Source: Dysgonomonas sp. HDW5A (GTDB lineage Bacteria > Bacteroidota > Bacteroidia > Bacteroidales > Dysgonomonadaceae). Taken from it: a stretch of DNA of 64,000 bases. The notes under the pieces are model-generated. The model was not told where the DNA came from, searched no databases, and worked only from the letters and a program-made list of their open reading frames with translations. The stretch lies in assembly GCF_011299555.1 (NCBI RefSeq), contig NZ_CP049857.1, forward strand, positions 4,216,001 to 4,280,000, in the 5' to 3' direction. Shown here in pieces: positions 17,132 through 25,835 of this stretch; the first letter of the stretch is position 1; every line of letters begins with the position of its first letter. A program made the position numbers and the translations under genes.

Positions 17132-18163
17132 TTATTTAAAAATCAAAACTAAAACGCCCACAAGCAAAATATTGAATAATGCCAAAGGAAATAATATCTT
17201 CCATCCCAATTTCATTAGTTGGTCATATCTGAAACGAGGAATAGTCCATCGTACCCACATATAGAAGAATATGAAGAATGATATTTTAACCAACAGAGCT
17301 AAAACAGCTACAGTATTTGCAATATTTACACCCCAACTATCGGCAACCCATTCCATGCCCGGATAATTATATCCTCCGAAGAATAGAATTGAGATCAATG
17401 CTGAAGAGAAAAACATACTTACATATTCAGAGAACATATAGAATCCCATCTTCATGGAAGAAAATTCTGTATGGTGTCCATTCACTAACTCCGACTCGCA
17501 TTCTGCCAAATCAAAAGGTGTACGATTACACTCAGCAAAAGAACATATCAGGAATATAAGTAATGTTAGAGGTTGATAAAAAGCATTCCAACCAAAGCCT
17601 GCCTGCTGTTCTGTTATTTCACGAAGGCTTAATGTTCCTGTCATCATAACCAGAGCTATCAGTGATAAGCCCATTGCAACTTCATACGAAATCATTTGAG
17701 CTCCTGCACGAATACCTCCAAGTAGCGAATACTTATTATTAGAAGCCCATGCACCTATTACTATTCCATAGATAGCGGTAGACATTACGGCGACCACATA
17801 TAAAAGAGCAATATTTATATCAGCCACTTGAGGTATATATTCAACGCCGGCAATTATAAATTTATTTGCCCAAGGAATAACTGCACTTCCTAAAAGAGAT
17901 ACAATCATGGCTACTGCAGGTCCTACTGTAAATAGAATTCTATTAGGAGTATCGGGCATAAACTCCTCTTTCGAAAAAAGCTTAGCTCCATCTGCCAAAG
18001 GTTGCAAAATTCCGAATATACCCGCACGGTTAGGTCCGTAACGATCTTGTATAAAGCCGGCAACTTTACGCTCAGCCCAGGTCGAATACAATGCAAAAAA
18101 CATTGTTACGGCGAAGACTATGAGGATAAGAATAAGTTTCTCTAATATAAATGAAATTTCCAT
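17132..18163 (-). CDS. nuoH: NADH-quinone oxidoreductase subunit H
   Basis: A 343-residue membrane subunit forming the quinone chamber. Conserved stretches are STWAERKVAGFIQDRYGPNRAG (about 27-48), LLGGIRAGAQMISYEVAMGLSL, and the acidic loop CNRTPFDLAECESELVNGHHTE, with the WVRWTIPRFRYDQLMKLGWK end motif. About eight helices. A 95-bp spacer separates it from nuoG. Confidence 0.97.
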   Translation of the reverse strand: MEISFILEKLILILIVFAVTMFFALYSTWAERKVAGFIQDRYGPNRAGIFGILQPLADGAKLFSKEEFMPDTPNRILFTVGPAVAMIVSLLGSAVIPWANKFIIAGVEYIPQVADINIALLYVVAVMSTAIYGIVIGAWASNNKYSLLGGIRAGAQMISYEVAMGLSLIALVMMTGTLSLREITEQQAGFGWNAFYQPLTLLIFLICSFAECNRTPFDLAECESELVNGHHTEFSSMKMGFYMFSEYVSMFFSSALISILFFGGYNYPGMEWVADSWGVNIANTVAVLALLVKISFFIFFYMWVRWTIPRFRYDQLMKLGWKILFPLALFNILLVGVLVLIFK

Positions 18164-18258
18164 GTTCCTATAAGTACTTTCAACTATTTATTATAAGCTT
18201 CAAACTCAAATTAGCCTTTATATATAAACTAAGCCGAGTTTTAAAAAGCTCTGTGACG

Positions 18259-19305
18259 TTATTCTTCTTTTACTTCTCTTATTGCTTCCAACTCTACCTT
18301 ATCATAAGGGACAGCAGGCATACTGATTTTCTTTTCGTCCTGCTCACGTCCTTCAAGAATCAGCTCATCAGCATCTATATGAACCTTTTTCAATGGGCGT
18401 ATATAGTTGTTGATATTAAGCACCGAAGGTTTCTCAAATTTGCGAGGACCTTCAATTACCCAATCTTCTGCATTTTTATGATGGAAACGGCAATCGTTAC
18501 AGATAAACTCATCAACTTCATGATATACATCTTTACGACCAGTTACCCGTTGTACTTTGTCTCCAAACATCCAAAGGGTTACTTTACCCGAACATGTTGG
18601 ACAGTCACGGTGTGCCGTATAAGGTTTATTAAACCATACACGAGACTCGAAACGGAAAGTTTTATCGGTTAACGCTCCGACAGGACATACATCAATCATG
18701 TTTCCTGAAAAATCGTTATCAATAGCCTTCGATATATAAGTTGATATCTGAGCATGGTCACCACGTCCGATAACACCATGCACACGTTCTGGCGTAAGTT
18801 GATCCGCCAATTTTACGCAGCGGTAACAAAGCACACAACGGTTCATGTGTAATTGTATGTATGGGCCAATATCTTCGGGTTCAAATGTTCTTCGGGGTTC
18901 TTTATAGCGAGTCTTGAAGTTCTTATTTCCATAAGCCAAATTTTGCAAATCACATTCACCTGCCTGATCACACACAGGACAATCTAAAGGGTGATTGATC
19001 AATAAGAATTCGCTTACAGCTTTACGAGCCTCCAACGCTTTAGGGGATGTAGCACTTTTAACCTCCATTCCATCTTGAACTGCTGTAACGCATGATGGTT
19101 GTAATTTAGGCATAGGACGAGGATCCTTTTCGCTCCCCTTACTTATCTCTACTAAACAACAACGACATTTGCCACCACAATCTTTCAGTTTAGAATAGTA
19201 ACACATGGTAGGAGGTACACTAGGTCCACCAATAGCACGTGCTGCTTCCAATACAGTAGTACCAGCTTCTACATCTATTGTATGTCCATCTATTGTAATT
19301 TTCAT
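18259..19305 (-). CDS. nuoG: NADH-quinone oxidoreductase subunit G, short form lacking the molybdopterin-type domain
   Basis: A 348-residue iron-sulfur subunit. The ferredoxin-like 2Fe-2S domain (CYYSKLKDCGGKCRCCLVEI, residues about 35-55, then CVTAVQDGM) is followed by the HxxxCxxCxxxxxC cluster N3 domain (NHPLDCPVCDQAGECDLQ) and the N4 4Fe-4S region (NRCVLCYRCVKL, DVCPVGALTD). The sequence ends shortly after a further Cys-rich zinc-ribbon-like stretch (CPTCSGKV, CNDCRFHH). Classical NuoG is 680-900 residues with a molybdopterin-oxidoreductase-like domain; this domain is absent. Short NuoG is known from other Bacteroidetes. Confidence 0.92.
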   Translation of the reverse strand: MKITIDGHTIDVEAGTTVLEAARAIGGPSVPPTMCYYSKLKDCGGKCRCCLVEISKGSEKDPRPMPKLQPSCVTAVQDGMEVKSATSPKALEARKAVSEFLLINHPLDCPVCDQAGECDLQNLAYGNKNFKTRYKEPRRTFEPEDIGPYIQLHMNRCVLCYRCVKLADQLTPERVHGVIGRGDHAQISTYISKAIDNDFSGNMIDVCPVGALTDKTFRFESRVWFNKPYTAHRDCPTCSGKVTLWMFGDKVQRVTGRKDVYHEVDEFICNDCRFHHKNAEDWVIEGPRKFEKPSVLNINNYIRPLKKVHIDADELILEGREQDEKKISMPAVPYDKVELEAIREVKEE

Positions 19306-19311
19306 AGGTAC

Positions 19312-20670
19312 TTATAATGAGAGTAAATGTCTAACCTTTTCCATAGGTTCATTTACAAAATGATTTCTATTTTTTATTTTCTCAGGAAAACGTACATGAT
19401 ATTCAAATTCTTCACGGAAATGGCGAATTGCAGCAGCCACAGGCCATGCAGCAGCGTCACCTAGCGGGCAAATAGTATTTCCTTCTATTTTGCTTTGAAT
19501 ATCCCAAAGTAGATCTATATCTTCTTGACGTCCATGACCGTTTTCGATACGTTCGAGTATTTTTTCCATCCATCCTGTACCTTCACGACATGGTGAACAT
19601 TGTCCGCAACTTTCGTGATGATAGAAGCGTGAAAAATTCCAAGTATTACGCACTATACATGCTGAATCATTATAGACAATAAATCCTCCTGATCCCATAG
19701 ATGATCCGGTTGTAAAACCACCATCAGCTAGAGATTCGTAAGTCATCAAACGATCTTCGCCATTTGCAGTTTTAAAGATATATTGCGCAGGTAAAACCGG
19801 TACTGATGAACCTCCGGGAATGAACGCTTTTAAAGGACGGTCGTCAATCATACCACCAAGGTATTGATCGGAGTTCATAAATTCGTCTACAGTCATACCC
19901 ATTTCGATCTCATACACTCCCGGATTTTTGATATGTCCCGAAGCTGAAATCAATTTAGTTCCTGTTGATTTTCCCAATCCTATTTTAGCATATTCTTCGC
20001 CAGTATTGTTTACAATCCACGACACAGCCGAAATAGACTCTACATTATTCACAACAGTCGGCTCAGCCCATAATCCGCTTACAGCAGGAAAGGGTGGTTT
20101 GATACGAGGATTACCTCTTTTACCCTCTAGTGATTCGATAAGAGCAGTTTCTTCTCCGCAAATATATGCTCCTGCTCCACAGTGTACATATAGATCGAGA
20201 TTGTAGCCTGTTCCCAATATATTTTTACCTAACCATCCATTGGCATAGGCTTCTTTTATAGCTTTTTCTAGGATCTTGAATACCCACATATATTCACCAC
20301 GAATGTAGATATATGATAGGTTAGCTTCTAATGCGAAACTCGATATAATTGCTCCCTCAATCAATAAGTGAGGGATGTGCTCCATCAAGAAACGATCTTT
20401 AAAAGTTCCGGGTTCCGACTCATCGGCATTTACTACCAAGTGACGAGGTTTACCTGATCTCTTATCGATAAAGCTCCATTTAAGTCCCATGGGAAATCCT
20501 GCTCCACCACGTCCTCTAATACCCGAAGTTTTAACCTGTTCTACGATCTCATCGGGAGTCATTGTTTTAATAGCCTTTTCTACAGCTCTATAACCTCCGT
20601 TTTTGCGATAAACTTCGTAATCCTTTATTCCGGGAATATCTATGTTCTCAAATAATATCTTTCTAGCCAT
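19312..20670 (-). CDS. nuoF: NADH-quinone oxidoreductase subunit F (NADH-binding, FMN, cluster N3)
   Basis: A 452-residue flavoprotein accepting electrons from NADH. The NADH/FMN loop RGRGGAGFPMGLKW is at about residues 52-65, FMN contacts follow in NADESEPGTFKDR, AYICGEETALIESLEGKRG lies near 165, and the 4Fe-4S cysteines are in ESCGQCSPCREGTGW with the fourth in NTICPLGDAA. It is packed 6 bp from nuoG and nuoE, so the three NADH-dehydrogenase-module genes form a tight block. Confidence 0.97.
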   Translation of the reverse strand: MARKILFENIDIPGIKDYEVYRKNGGYRAVEKAIKTMTPDEIVEQVKTSGIRGRGGAGFPMGLKWSFIDKRSGKPRHLVVNADESEPGTFKDRFLMEHIPHLLIEGAIISSFALEANLSYIYIRGEYMWVFKILEKAIKEAYANGWLGKNILGTGYNLDLYVHCGAGAYICGEETALIESLEGKRGNPRIKPPFPAVSGLWAEPTVVNNVESISAVSWIVNNTGEEYAKIGLGKSTGTKLISASGHIKNPGVYEIEMGMTVDEFMNSDQYLGGMIDDRPLKAFIPGGSSVPVLPAQYIFKTANGEDRLMTYESLADGGFTTGSSMGSGGFIVYNDSACIVRNTWNFSRFYHHESCGQCSPCREGTGWMEKILERIENGHGRQEDIDLLWDIQSKIEGNTICPLGDAAAWPVAAAIRHFREEFEYHVRFPEKIKNRNHFVNEPMEKVRHLLSL

Positions 20671-20676
20671 CGCAAA

Positions 20677-21201
20677 TCAATCTAGTTTTATTTTACCTTG
20701 TTTACAGTCTTCAACTAACGCATCGAACTTTTCTTCGGTTAAATGCTCGTGATAAAAATCACCTAATTGAAGCATAGGACCATAACCACAAGCCCCTAAA
20801 CATTCTACACCTACAACACTAAACATACCGTCATCGGTGGTTTCGCCTTCTTTAATACCCAACTTATTGCAGGCATAATCCAACATATCCTCGCCTCCAC
20901 GGATACTGCAACATGATGTACGGCAAAATTCGAATGTATATTTACCTCTTGGGTGTTGATTGAACATGGTATAAAATGTAACCACCTCATACACCTCAAT
21001 CGGATGAACTTCCAATATCTCGGCAACCTTATTCATTAAAGGAACACTAAGCCAATTATCATGAGCATCTTGTACTGCATGAAGAACCGGCAACATTGCT
21101 GATTTTTTCTTATCTGCAGGATAGTGACTGATAAACTCATTGATCCGAGTCATCAGTTCTTCCGTTATATTTATCTCTTGATTATATTCTCTTTTTTCCA
21201 T
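20677..21201 (-). CDS. nuoE: NADH-quinone oxidoreductase subunit E (2Fe-2S)
   Basis: A 174-residue thioredoxin-like subunit with the 2Fe-2S ligands in CRTSCC (spacing C-x4-C) and CLGACGYGP. I chose the ATG at 21201 (product begins MEKREYNQE). It overlaps the nuoD stop by one base (TAATG), and the family alignment begins here; the open frame extends upstream to 21312 inside nuoD, but those codons are shadow sequence. A third cysteine within the first motif is unusual but next to the canonical pair. Confidence 0.95.
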   Translation of the reverse strand: MEKREYNQEINITEELMTRINEFISHYPADKKKSAMLPVLHAVQDAHDNWLSVPLMNKVAEILEVHPIEVYEVVTFYTMFNQHPRGKYTFEFCRTSCCSIRGGEDMLDYACNKLGIKEGETTDDGMFSVVGVECLGACGYGPMLQLGDFYHEHLTEEKFDALVEDCKQGKIKLD

Positions 21202-22436
21202 TATGCGTCTAATTCTCCGGCAATAACATTTATACTTGACAATGTAGCTACCGCATCCGAAAGCATTCCTCCTTTGATCATTTCCGGAAATGCCTGATAA
21301 TATATAAAACAAGGTCTGCGGAAATGCAAACGATATGGAGTACGCGAACCGTCAGTAATCAGATACATACCCAACTCACCGTTAGCTCCTTCCACCGAAT
21401 GATATACTTCTGCTATAGGAACAGGAATTTCTCCCATGACAATCTTAAAGTGATTTATCAAAGCTTCCATGCTTGTATATACTTCATCTTTAGGAGGAAG
21501 GTAATAATCAGGCACATCTGCATGATAGTCACCTTCTGGAAGATTGTCTTTTGCCTGACGAATAATCTTCAAGCTTTCTTTTACTTCCGAACAACGTACG
21601 CAGAAACGATCGTAAGTATCTCCCGATTGACCAACCGGTACTATAAAATCGAAATCTTCATACGAACTATATGGTTTTGCTACACGCACATCATAATCAA
21701 TACCGGTTGCTCTCAAATTTGGACCTGTAAAGCCATAATTCATAGCCTTTTCAGCTGAAATAGATCCTACATTTACCGTACGATCCATAAATATACGGTT
21801 TCTCAGATAAGCTCTTTCGAGCTCATCCCAAGCTTTTGGAAACCCTTCAAGGAATTCGTCCAGCTTTCGCCATGCAGCCTCACTCCAATCTCTTTCGAAA
21901 CCACCGATGCGTCCCATGTTGGTAGTTAAACGACCTCCACAAATTTCTTCATAGATTTCGTAAACCAGTTCACGGTACTTCATTACGTATAAGAAAGGAG
22001 AATATGCACCTAAATCGACACCTAAAATACCATTACAGATAAGGTGATCGGTAATACGTGCCAATTCCATAACAATAACACGCATATATTGTGCACGCTT
22101 AGGAACTTCTACCCCCAAAGCTTTTTCTACGGTCATCCACCAACACATATTATTGATTGGTGCAGAACAGTAATTCATACGGTCTGTCAACGGAGTAATC
22201 TGATAGAATGCTCTGTTTTCCGCTATTTTCTCAAAAGCTCTGTGTATATAACCAACAGTGGTATCGGCATCCAAAATACGCTCTCCATCCATAAGCAGTA
22301 TATTTTGAAATACACCGTGTGTGGAAGGGTGCGTAGGGCCGAAGTTTAGAACCGACAGCTCGCGCCCATCTTCGGGAGTATGCTCTCTTAAGATTTTCGC
22401 AAAGCGATGTTCGGGGTGTAATAATAGGTCTGACAT
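21201..22436 (-). CDS. nuoD: NADH-quinone oxidoreductase subunit D
   Basis: A 411-residue 49-kDa-type subunit forming the quinone site with NuoB. Signature segments are LNFGPTHPSTHGVFQ (about 28-42), with the quinone-binding His, GYIHRAFEKIAENR, and the C-terminal FRRPCFIYYQAFPEMIKGGMLSDAVATLSSINVIAGELD. NuoC and NuoD are separate here, not fused as in E. coli. The 99-bp nuoC-nuoD spacer contains a perfect palindrome. Confidence 0.97.
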   Translation of the reverse strand: MSDLLLHPEHRFAKILREHTPEDGRELSVLNFGPTHPSTHGVFQNILLMDGERILDADTTVGYIHRAFEKIAENRAFYQITPLTDRMNYCSAPINNMCWWMTVEKALGVEVPKRAQYMRVIVMELARITDHLICNGILGVDLGAYSPFLYVMKYRELVYEIYEEICGGRLTTNMGRIGGFERDWSEAAWRKLDEFLEGFPKAWDELERAYLRNRIFMDRTVNVGSISAEKAMNYGFTGPNLRATGIDYDVRVAKPYSSYEDFDFIVPVGQSGDTYDRFCVRCSEVKESLKIIRQAKDNLPEGDYHADVPDYYLPPKDEVYTSMEALINHFKIVMGEIPVPIAEVYHSVEGANGELGMYLITDGSRTPYRLHFRRPCFIYYQAFPEMIKGGMLSDAVATLSSINVIAGELDA

Positions 22437-22522
22437 TTTCAGTCTTTAGCTTATATTATTTCTATTGCCATATCAGTTAACTATAACGTCCTTTAGTTTA
22501 CGGCACTAACCAAAGAGACATA

Positions 22523-22537
22523 AAGGTCTGAGACCTT
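22523..22537. repeat. Nuo spacer palindrome, nuoC-nuoD
   Basis: AAGGTCTGAGACCTT: a 6-bp stem around TGA. It touches the stop codon of nuoC. On the mRNA it would form a small hairpin directly after the nuoC reading frame. Confidence 0.75.
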
Positions 22538-23066
22538 ATTTGGGTTGATAGTTATTAGTTGTTCTACCAAAGAAGCGGTCGTCTTTATCACTACGTCCAG
22601 AGTCTTCTAATGGATATTCTTTACGCATCGGAAATGAAGTCATTCCATCGTCATTCAATATACGCTTTAAGTTTGGATGTCCGATAAACTTAATACCATA
22701 AAAGTCATAAGTTTCTCTTTCCATCCAATTGGCTGCAGCAAAAATATCGGTCATTGTATCAACCTCTACTTTTTCGCCATTCAAGAAAGTTTTCACCCTC
22801 ACTCGTATATTATCAACCCAGTTATGTAATAAATATACAACTGCAAACTGAGCCTCAACATTATTATCCGGATAATGTACTGCACAAAGATCTGTCATGA
22901 AATTGAAACGTAAAGCTTCATCCTCTTTCATAAAACGAATTACGTCTTTTATTACAGAAGGTGCAGCTTCGAATGTTAGAATGTCTTGTTCCATTCTAAA
23001 ATTCAGAACATCTGTTCCAAATTTTTCTACTATTTTATTTTGAATATCGATAGTTTCCAATGACAT
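22536..23066 (-). CDS. nuoC: NADH-quinone oxidoreductase subunit C
   Basis: A 176-residue 30-kDa-type subunit of the peripheral arm. The diagnostic segment is ANWMERETYDFYGIKFIGHPNLKRILND, followed by PMRKEYPLED, characteristic of complex I subunit C. Its stop codon abuts the palindrome at 22523-22537, and it starts 31 bp after nuoB. Confidence 0.96.
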   Translation of the reverse strand: MSLETIDIQNKIVEKFGTDVLNFRMEQDILTFEAAPSVIKDVIRFMKEDEALRFNFMTDLCAVHYPDNNVEAQFAVVYLLHNWVDNIRVRVKTFLNGEKVEVDTMTDIFAAANWMERETYDFYGIKFIGHPNLKRILNDDGMTSFPMRKEYPLEDSGRSDKDDRFFGRTTNNYQPK

Positions 23067-23085
23067 TATATACTGTATTTATAAC

Positions 23086-23098
23086 AGGTCTCCGACCT
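23086..23098. repeat. Nuo spacer palindrome, nuoB-nuoC
   Basis: AGGTCTCCGACCT, stem identical to the other copies, touching the nuoB stop codon and filling most of the 31-bp spacer. Confidence 0.75.
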
Positions 23099-23649
23099 TA
23101 TTCAAATTTATATGACTCTAAAAGCTCCTGATACACTTCAGATCCTCTGCGATGTATAGATTCACTTTTTACGATCTCCTGCAATTGCATCACACCATCC
23201 AATATCTGTTCGGGACGAGGTGGACAACCCGGAACATACACATCTACAGGTATGATTTTGTCAATACCCTGCAGGACTGAGTAGGTATCAAAAACACCTC
23301 CAGACGAAGCACAAGCTCCAACAGCAATAACCCATTTAGGTTCTGCCATTTGCTCATATACATGACGTAAAATGGGACCCATTTTTTTAGAAATAGTTCC
23401 CATCACTAGCAACATATCGGCTTGACGTGGAGAGAAGCTGTTACGCTCGGCTCCAAAACGCCCCATATCATAGGTTGACGCCATAGTTGCCATAAATTCG
23501 ATACCACAACATGATGTTGCAAAAGGAAGAGGCCACATAGAGTTAGCCCTAGCCAAACCAATTACATAATCAAATTTGGTAGCAAAAAAGCCATTCCCGG
23601 TATATCCATCCGGTGCAGGTACTATGTTTATTTTAGTTGATTCACTCAT
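23098..23649 (-). CDS. nuoB: NADH-quinone oxidoreductase subunit B (cluster N2)
   Basis: A 183-residue subunit holding the terminal 4Fe-4S cluster N2. The adjacent cysteines are in FATSCCGIEFMA (near 46-47), with the others in VGACASSGG and YVPGCPPRPE. Arg-rich quinone-site residues are also present. It lies 86 bp after nuoA. Confidence 0.97.
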   Translation of the reverse strand: MSESTKINIVPAPDGYTGNGFFATKFDYVIGLARANSMWPLPFATSCCGIEFMATMASTYDMGRFGAERNSFSPRQADMLLVMGTISKKMGPILRHVYEQMAEPKWVIAVGACASSGGVFDTYSVLQGIDKIIPVDVYVPGCPPRPEQILDGVMQLQEIVKSESIHRRGSEVYQELLESYKFE

Positions 23650-23720
23650 GATTCATGTTTTAAGTACTGAATAATAACGTTTGTTATAACCCTACCTGTA
23701 ACAAGTTTAGTTTACAATAA

Positions 23721-23735
23721 TTAAGGCCTTAAAAC
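23721..23735. repeat. Degenerate nuo spacer palindrome, nuoA-nuoB
   Basis: TTAAGGCCTTAAAAC(CT) just after the nuoA stop keeps AGG...CCT pairing and an AAGGCCTT core but has lost the exact stem of the other copies. It is listed because of its matching position. Confidence 0.35.
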
Positions 23736-24104
23736 CTATTTTTCCCACTCTAAAGCTTTTCTCTTTACAATATAAAGATAGCCTACCAAGAGAAGAGCTA
23801 TAAAGCCTCCCATCTTTAACAAACCAGCAAGACCTATTGTTTTAAAATTAACAGCCCAGGGGTACATGAAAATAATCTCGATATCGAAAAGTACGAAAAG
23901 AATAGCCACTAAGAAATATTTGACTGCAAAAGGAGTACGTGCATCACCAATTGAATCAATTCCACATTCAAAGTTTTGATTTTTTTTAGATGATCGGTGC
24001 TTAGGACCAAGATAGTTTGAGGCAAGTATTGTACCAAATACAAATACAACTGAAAATGCCACTTGCATCAGGATCGGTACAAAATCATATAGATTCGATT
24101 CCAT
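23736..24104 (-). CDS. nuoA: NADH-quinone oxidoreductase subunit A
   Basis: A 122-residue three-helix membrane subunit and first gene of the 14-gene operon. Conserved features are NQNFECGIDSIGDARTPFAVKYFLVAILFVLFDIEIIFMYPWAV, where the Cys-containing loop reaches the quinone site. The complete set with separate NuoE, F and G implies NADH as electron donor, unlike the 11-subunit form in some Bacteroides. Confidence 0.97.
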   Translation of the reverse strand: MESNLYDFVPILMQVAFSVVFVFGTILASNYLGPKHRSSKKNQNFECGIDSIGDARTPFAVKYFLVAILFVLFDIEIIFMYPWAVNFKTIGLAGLLKMGGFIALLLVGYLYIVKRKALEWEK

Positions 24105-24152
24105 AATTAGTTCTTTAGGATCTTAAAATGACAGATAGATACATTTCTCCGA

Positions 24153-24160
24153 CAAATATA
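24153..24160 (-). promoter_or_regulatory. Putative -7 promoter element of the nuo operon
   Basis: On the minus strand TATATTTG matches TAnnTTTG exactly and lies about 50 bp before the nuoA start, suggesting a leader of around 42 bases. No good TTTG -33 box is found at the standard distance. The rest of the 284-bp spacer to the LtrA gene shows nothing recognisable. Confidence 0.4.
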
Positions 24161-24388
24161 AACCTTTTCCTTTCAAATATCATCTATTAGCTCATATATT
24201 TTATCAATATAACACACACTGGCACACACAGAAAACAAAAAAGCATCATTTTGTCAAGCCCACCTTACAAATTACCTCATTAACTTTTTCTAGATAGTTT
24301 GTCACTTTATCCTATAAGTAATAAATGCTATCTATACATTAAAGAAGTATCTTAAAAAGAACAAAATATTCCCACAAACAACCCATCT

Positions 24389-25567
24389 TTATAATTTTTC
24401 TTTTTTCATATGGGGAGTAAGTATTTCGAAAATAGCAATACAAACAAATACAGTAACCACGATGCTATTTATTATCAAAATACTTATGAAAAAGCACACA
24501 GGGATAAATAAAAGCAACACAAGAATAGCAATTGAATGAGAGACAGATATAGTATGACTGGTTATCCATTTAAAAACCATATTGGTTAATAAATAAATGA
24601 CCGGACCAAAAATCAACACATATAACGAAGTATATGTTACTGTTGAAGAAGGCTCGCTTCCAACTAATTCATCACCCACCGCACAAACAATAATTGCACC
24701 TACCAATATTACATGTACAGCATGATATTTAAGACCTAAAAGTCCGGGGTTTACAGAATGTCGTATTTTGTGGATAGCAGCTTCACTACTAACATCAAAA
24801 TAGATCCACCACATTGATAAACTGCCTACAAAAGAAACAAGAGCTGCAATGATCCGTTCAGCAGTCCAAACTTCAACTTCGCTAAGTGATAAACCTGTCA
24901 TTAAGATAGTTTCGCCAAAAGCTATAATAACAAACAATTGGCATCTTTCGACCAGATGATGACCATCGATAGTCCATTCTTTACCCGAATCGGAACGTCC
25001 CAAAAAGGGTAAATAAAAGCCAAACATAGGAGAGACGTAGTCTAACAGAACTGCCATTGCCCATAATAACACTCGAATATATCCGTCATTGAAACCTCCT
25101 AAAATCCAAAGAAAAGCTGAAATGCACGACCAGCCTAATATTCGTTTAAAATTAGGTGTAAGGTGATGATTATTTCCTAATAAGGATAATATTACCAGAG
25201 TTCGCCCAACTTGAATTGACACATAACAAATAGCAAAGATGAGTCCTCTATCTTCAAAAGCTTTGGGTAGCGAAGCAGCCATCAACAAACTAACGAGCAT
25301 CACCCCAAACAATATTAATCTAATGGGACGTGTATCGGGATTAAACCAATTGGTAACCCATGTGGTATGTTGCCACACCAACCATACTCCAAACCAGAGT
25401 ATGGTAGTCTGAATGACTCCCAGAAAATTAAGGTGATACAACAAATAATGGGAAAGTTGTGTTACTGCAAACACATAAATCAGGTCGAACAGAAGTTCTG
25501 AATAGGAAACCGAAGCATTATGATCGCCTCGCTTTCTCAGTAATTGGTGTGACTTACGTTCTTCCAT
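24389..25567 (-). CDS. Low temperature requirement protein A (LtrA) family membrane protein
   Basis: A 392-residue integral membrane protein with about ten to eleven helices. The family signature is visible at the N-terminus: a basic start, then VSYSELLFDLIYVFAVTQLSHYLL, then WLVWQHTTWVTNWFNPDTRPIR, and centrally HHLVERCQLFVIIAFGETILMTG. LtrA was first linked to cold growth in Listeria; its biochemical role is still unclear. It is a single gene on the minus strand between nuoA and the region downstream of the AAA ATPase. Confidence 0.88.
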   Translation of the reverse strand: MEERKSHQLLRKRGDHNASVSYSELLFDLIYVFAVTQLSHYLLYHLNFLGVIQTTILWFGVWLVWQHTTWVTNWFNPDTRPIRLILFGVMLVSLLMAASLPKAFEDRGLIFAICYVSIQVGRTLVILSLLGNNHHLTPNFKRILGWSCISAFLWILGGFNDGYIRVLLWAMAVLLDYVSPMFGFYLPFLGRSDSGKEWTIDGHHLVERCQLFVIIAFGETILMTGLSLSEVEVWTAERIIAALVSFVGSLSMWWIYFDVSSEAAIHKIRHSVNPGLLGLKYHAVHVILVGAIIVCAVGDELVGSEPSSTVTYTSLYVLIFGPVIYLLTNMVFKWITSHTISVSHSIAILVLLLFIPVCFFISILIINSIVVTVFVCIAIFEILTPHMKKEKL

Positions 25568-25644
25568 ATGATAATCAAATACCGGCTGTCGCTCAGTTAT
25601 TCTATAGAACGAATAAGTCCTTTATTTGTTTAGCTTATAAAATA

Positions 25645-25677
25645 GAGAAGGCTGTCATTTTCATGACAACCTCCCCT
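25645..25677 (-). terminator. Hairpin after the AAA ATPase operon
   Basis: GGCTGTCAT (25650-25658) can pair with ATGACAACC (25663-25671), with one G-U pair, around TTTC. A short T-rich tail follows on the minus strand. It probably ends transcription from the large ATPase operon. Confidence 0.5.
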
Positions 25678-25696
25678 GTTTCTTATTTATTTTTCC

Positions 25697-25817
25697 TTAA
25701 AGCAGTCTATATCCAACTGTAAAGAAAGCATTACGATTATATATACTAACAATTCCTTGAGAAATATTACTCAAACCATATTCGCTACCGTTAAAAAGAC
25801 TTTTTTATAATATTCAT
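25697..25817 (-). pseudogene. Remnant of an outer-membrane beta-barrel gene
   Basis: On the minus strand an ATG at 25817 opens a signal-peptide-like start (MNIIKKSF) that stops after eight codons. From 25808 a second frame encodes about 35 residues ending in the codons for NAFFTVGYRLL and a stop at 25697. That ending, with alternating hydrophobic and aromatic residues, looks like the last beta-strand of an outer-membrane protein. The likeliest history is a large internal deletion joining the first codons of a gene to its last ones. It starts 18 bp downstream of the ATPase gene. Interpretation only; no homologue named. Confidence 0.4.
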
Positions 25818-25835
25818 AGTATACCTGTTTGATAT

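Noticed and set aside
21202-21312. Longer NuoE reading frame (37 extra N-terminal residues)
   Set aside because: The extra codons lie inside nuoD and have a Cys/Arg/Tyr-rich composition unlike NuoE. The TAATG overlap at 21201 is a normal coupled start.
16658-22349. Several plus-strand open frames of 60-144 codons across the nuo genes
   Set aside because: They are rich in Cys, Tyr, His and Ile, as expected for antisense frames of conserved complex I genes. No ribosome-binding sites.
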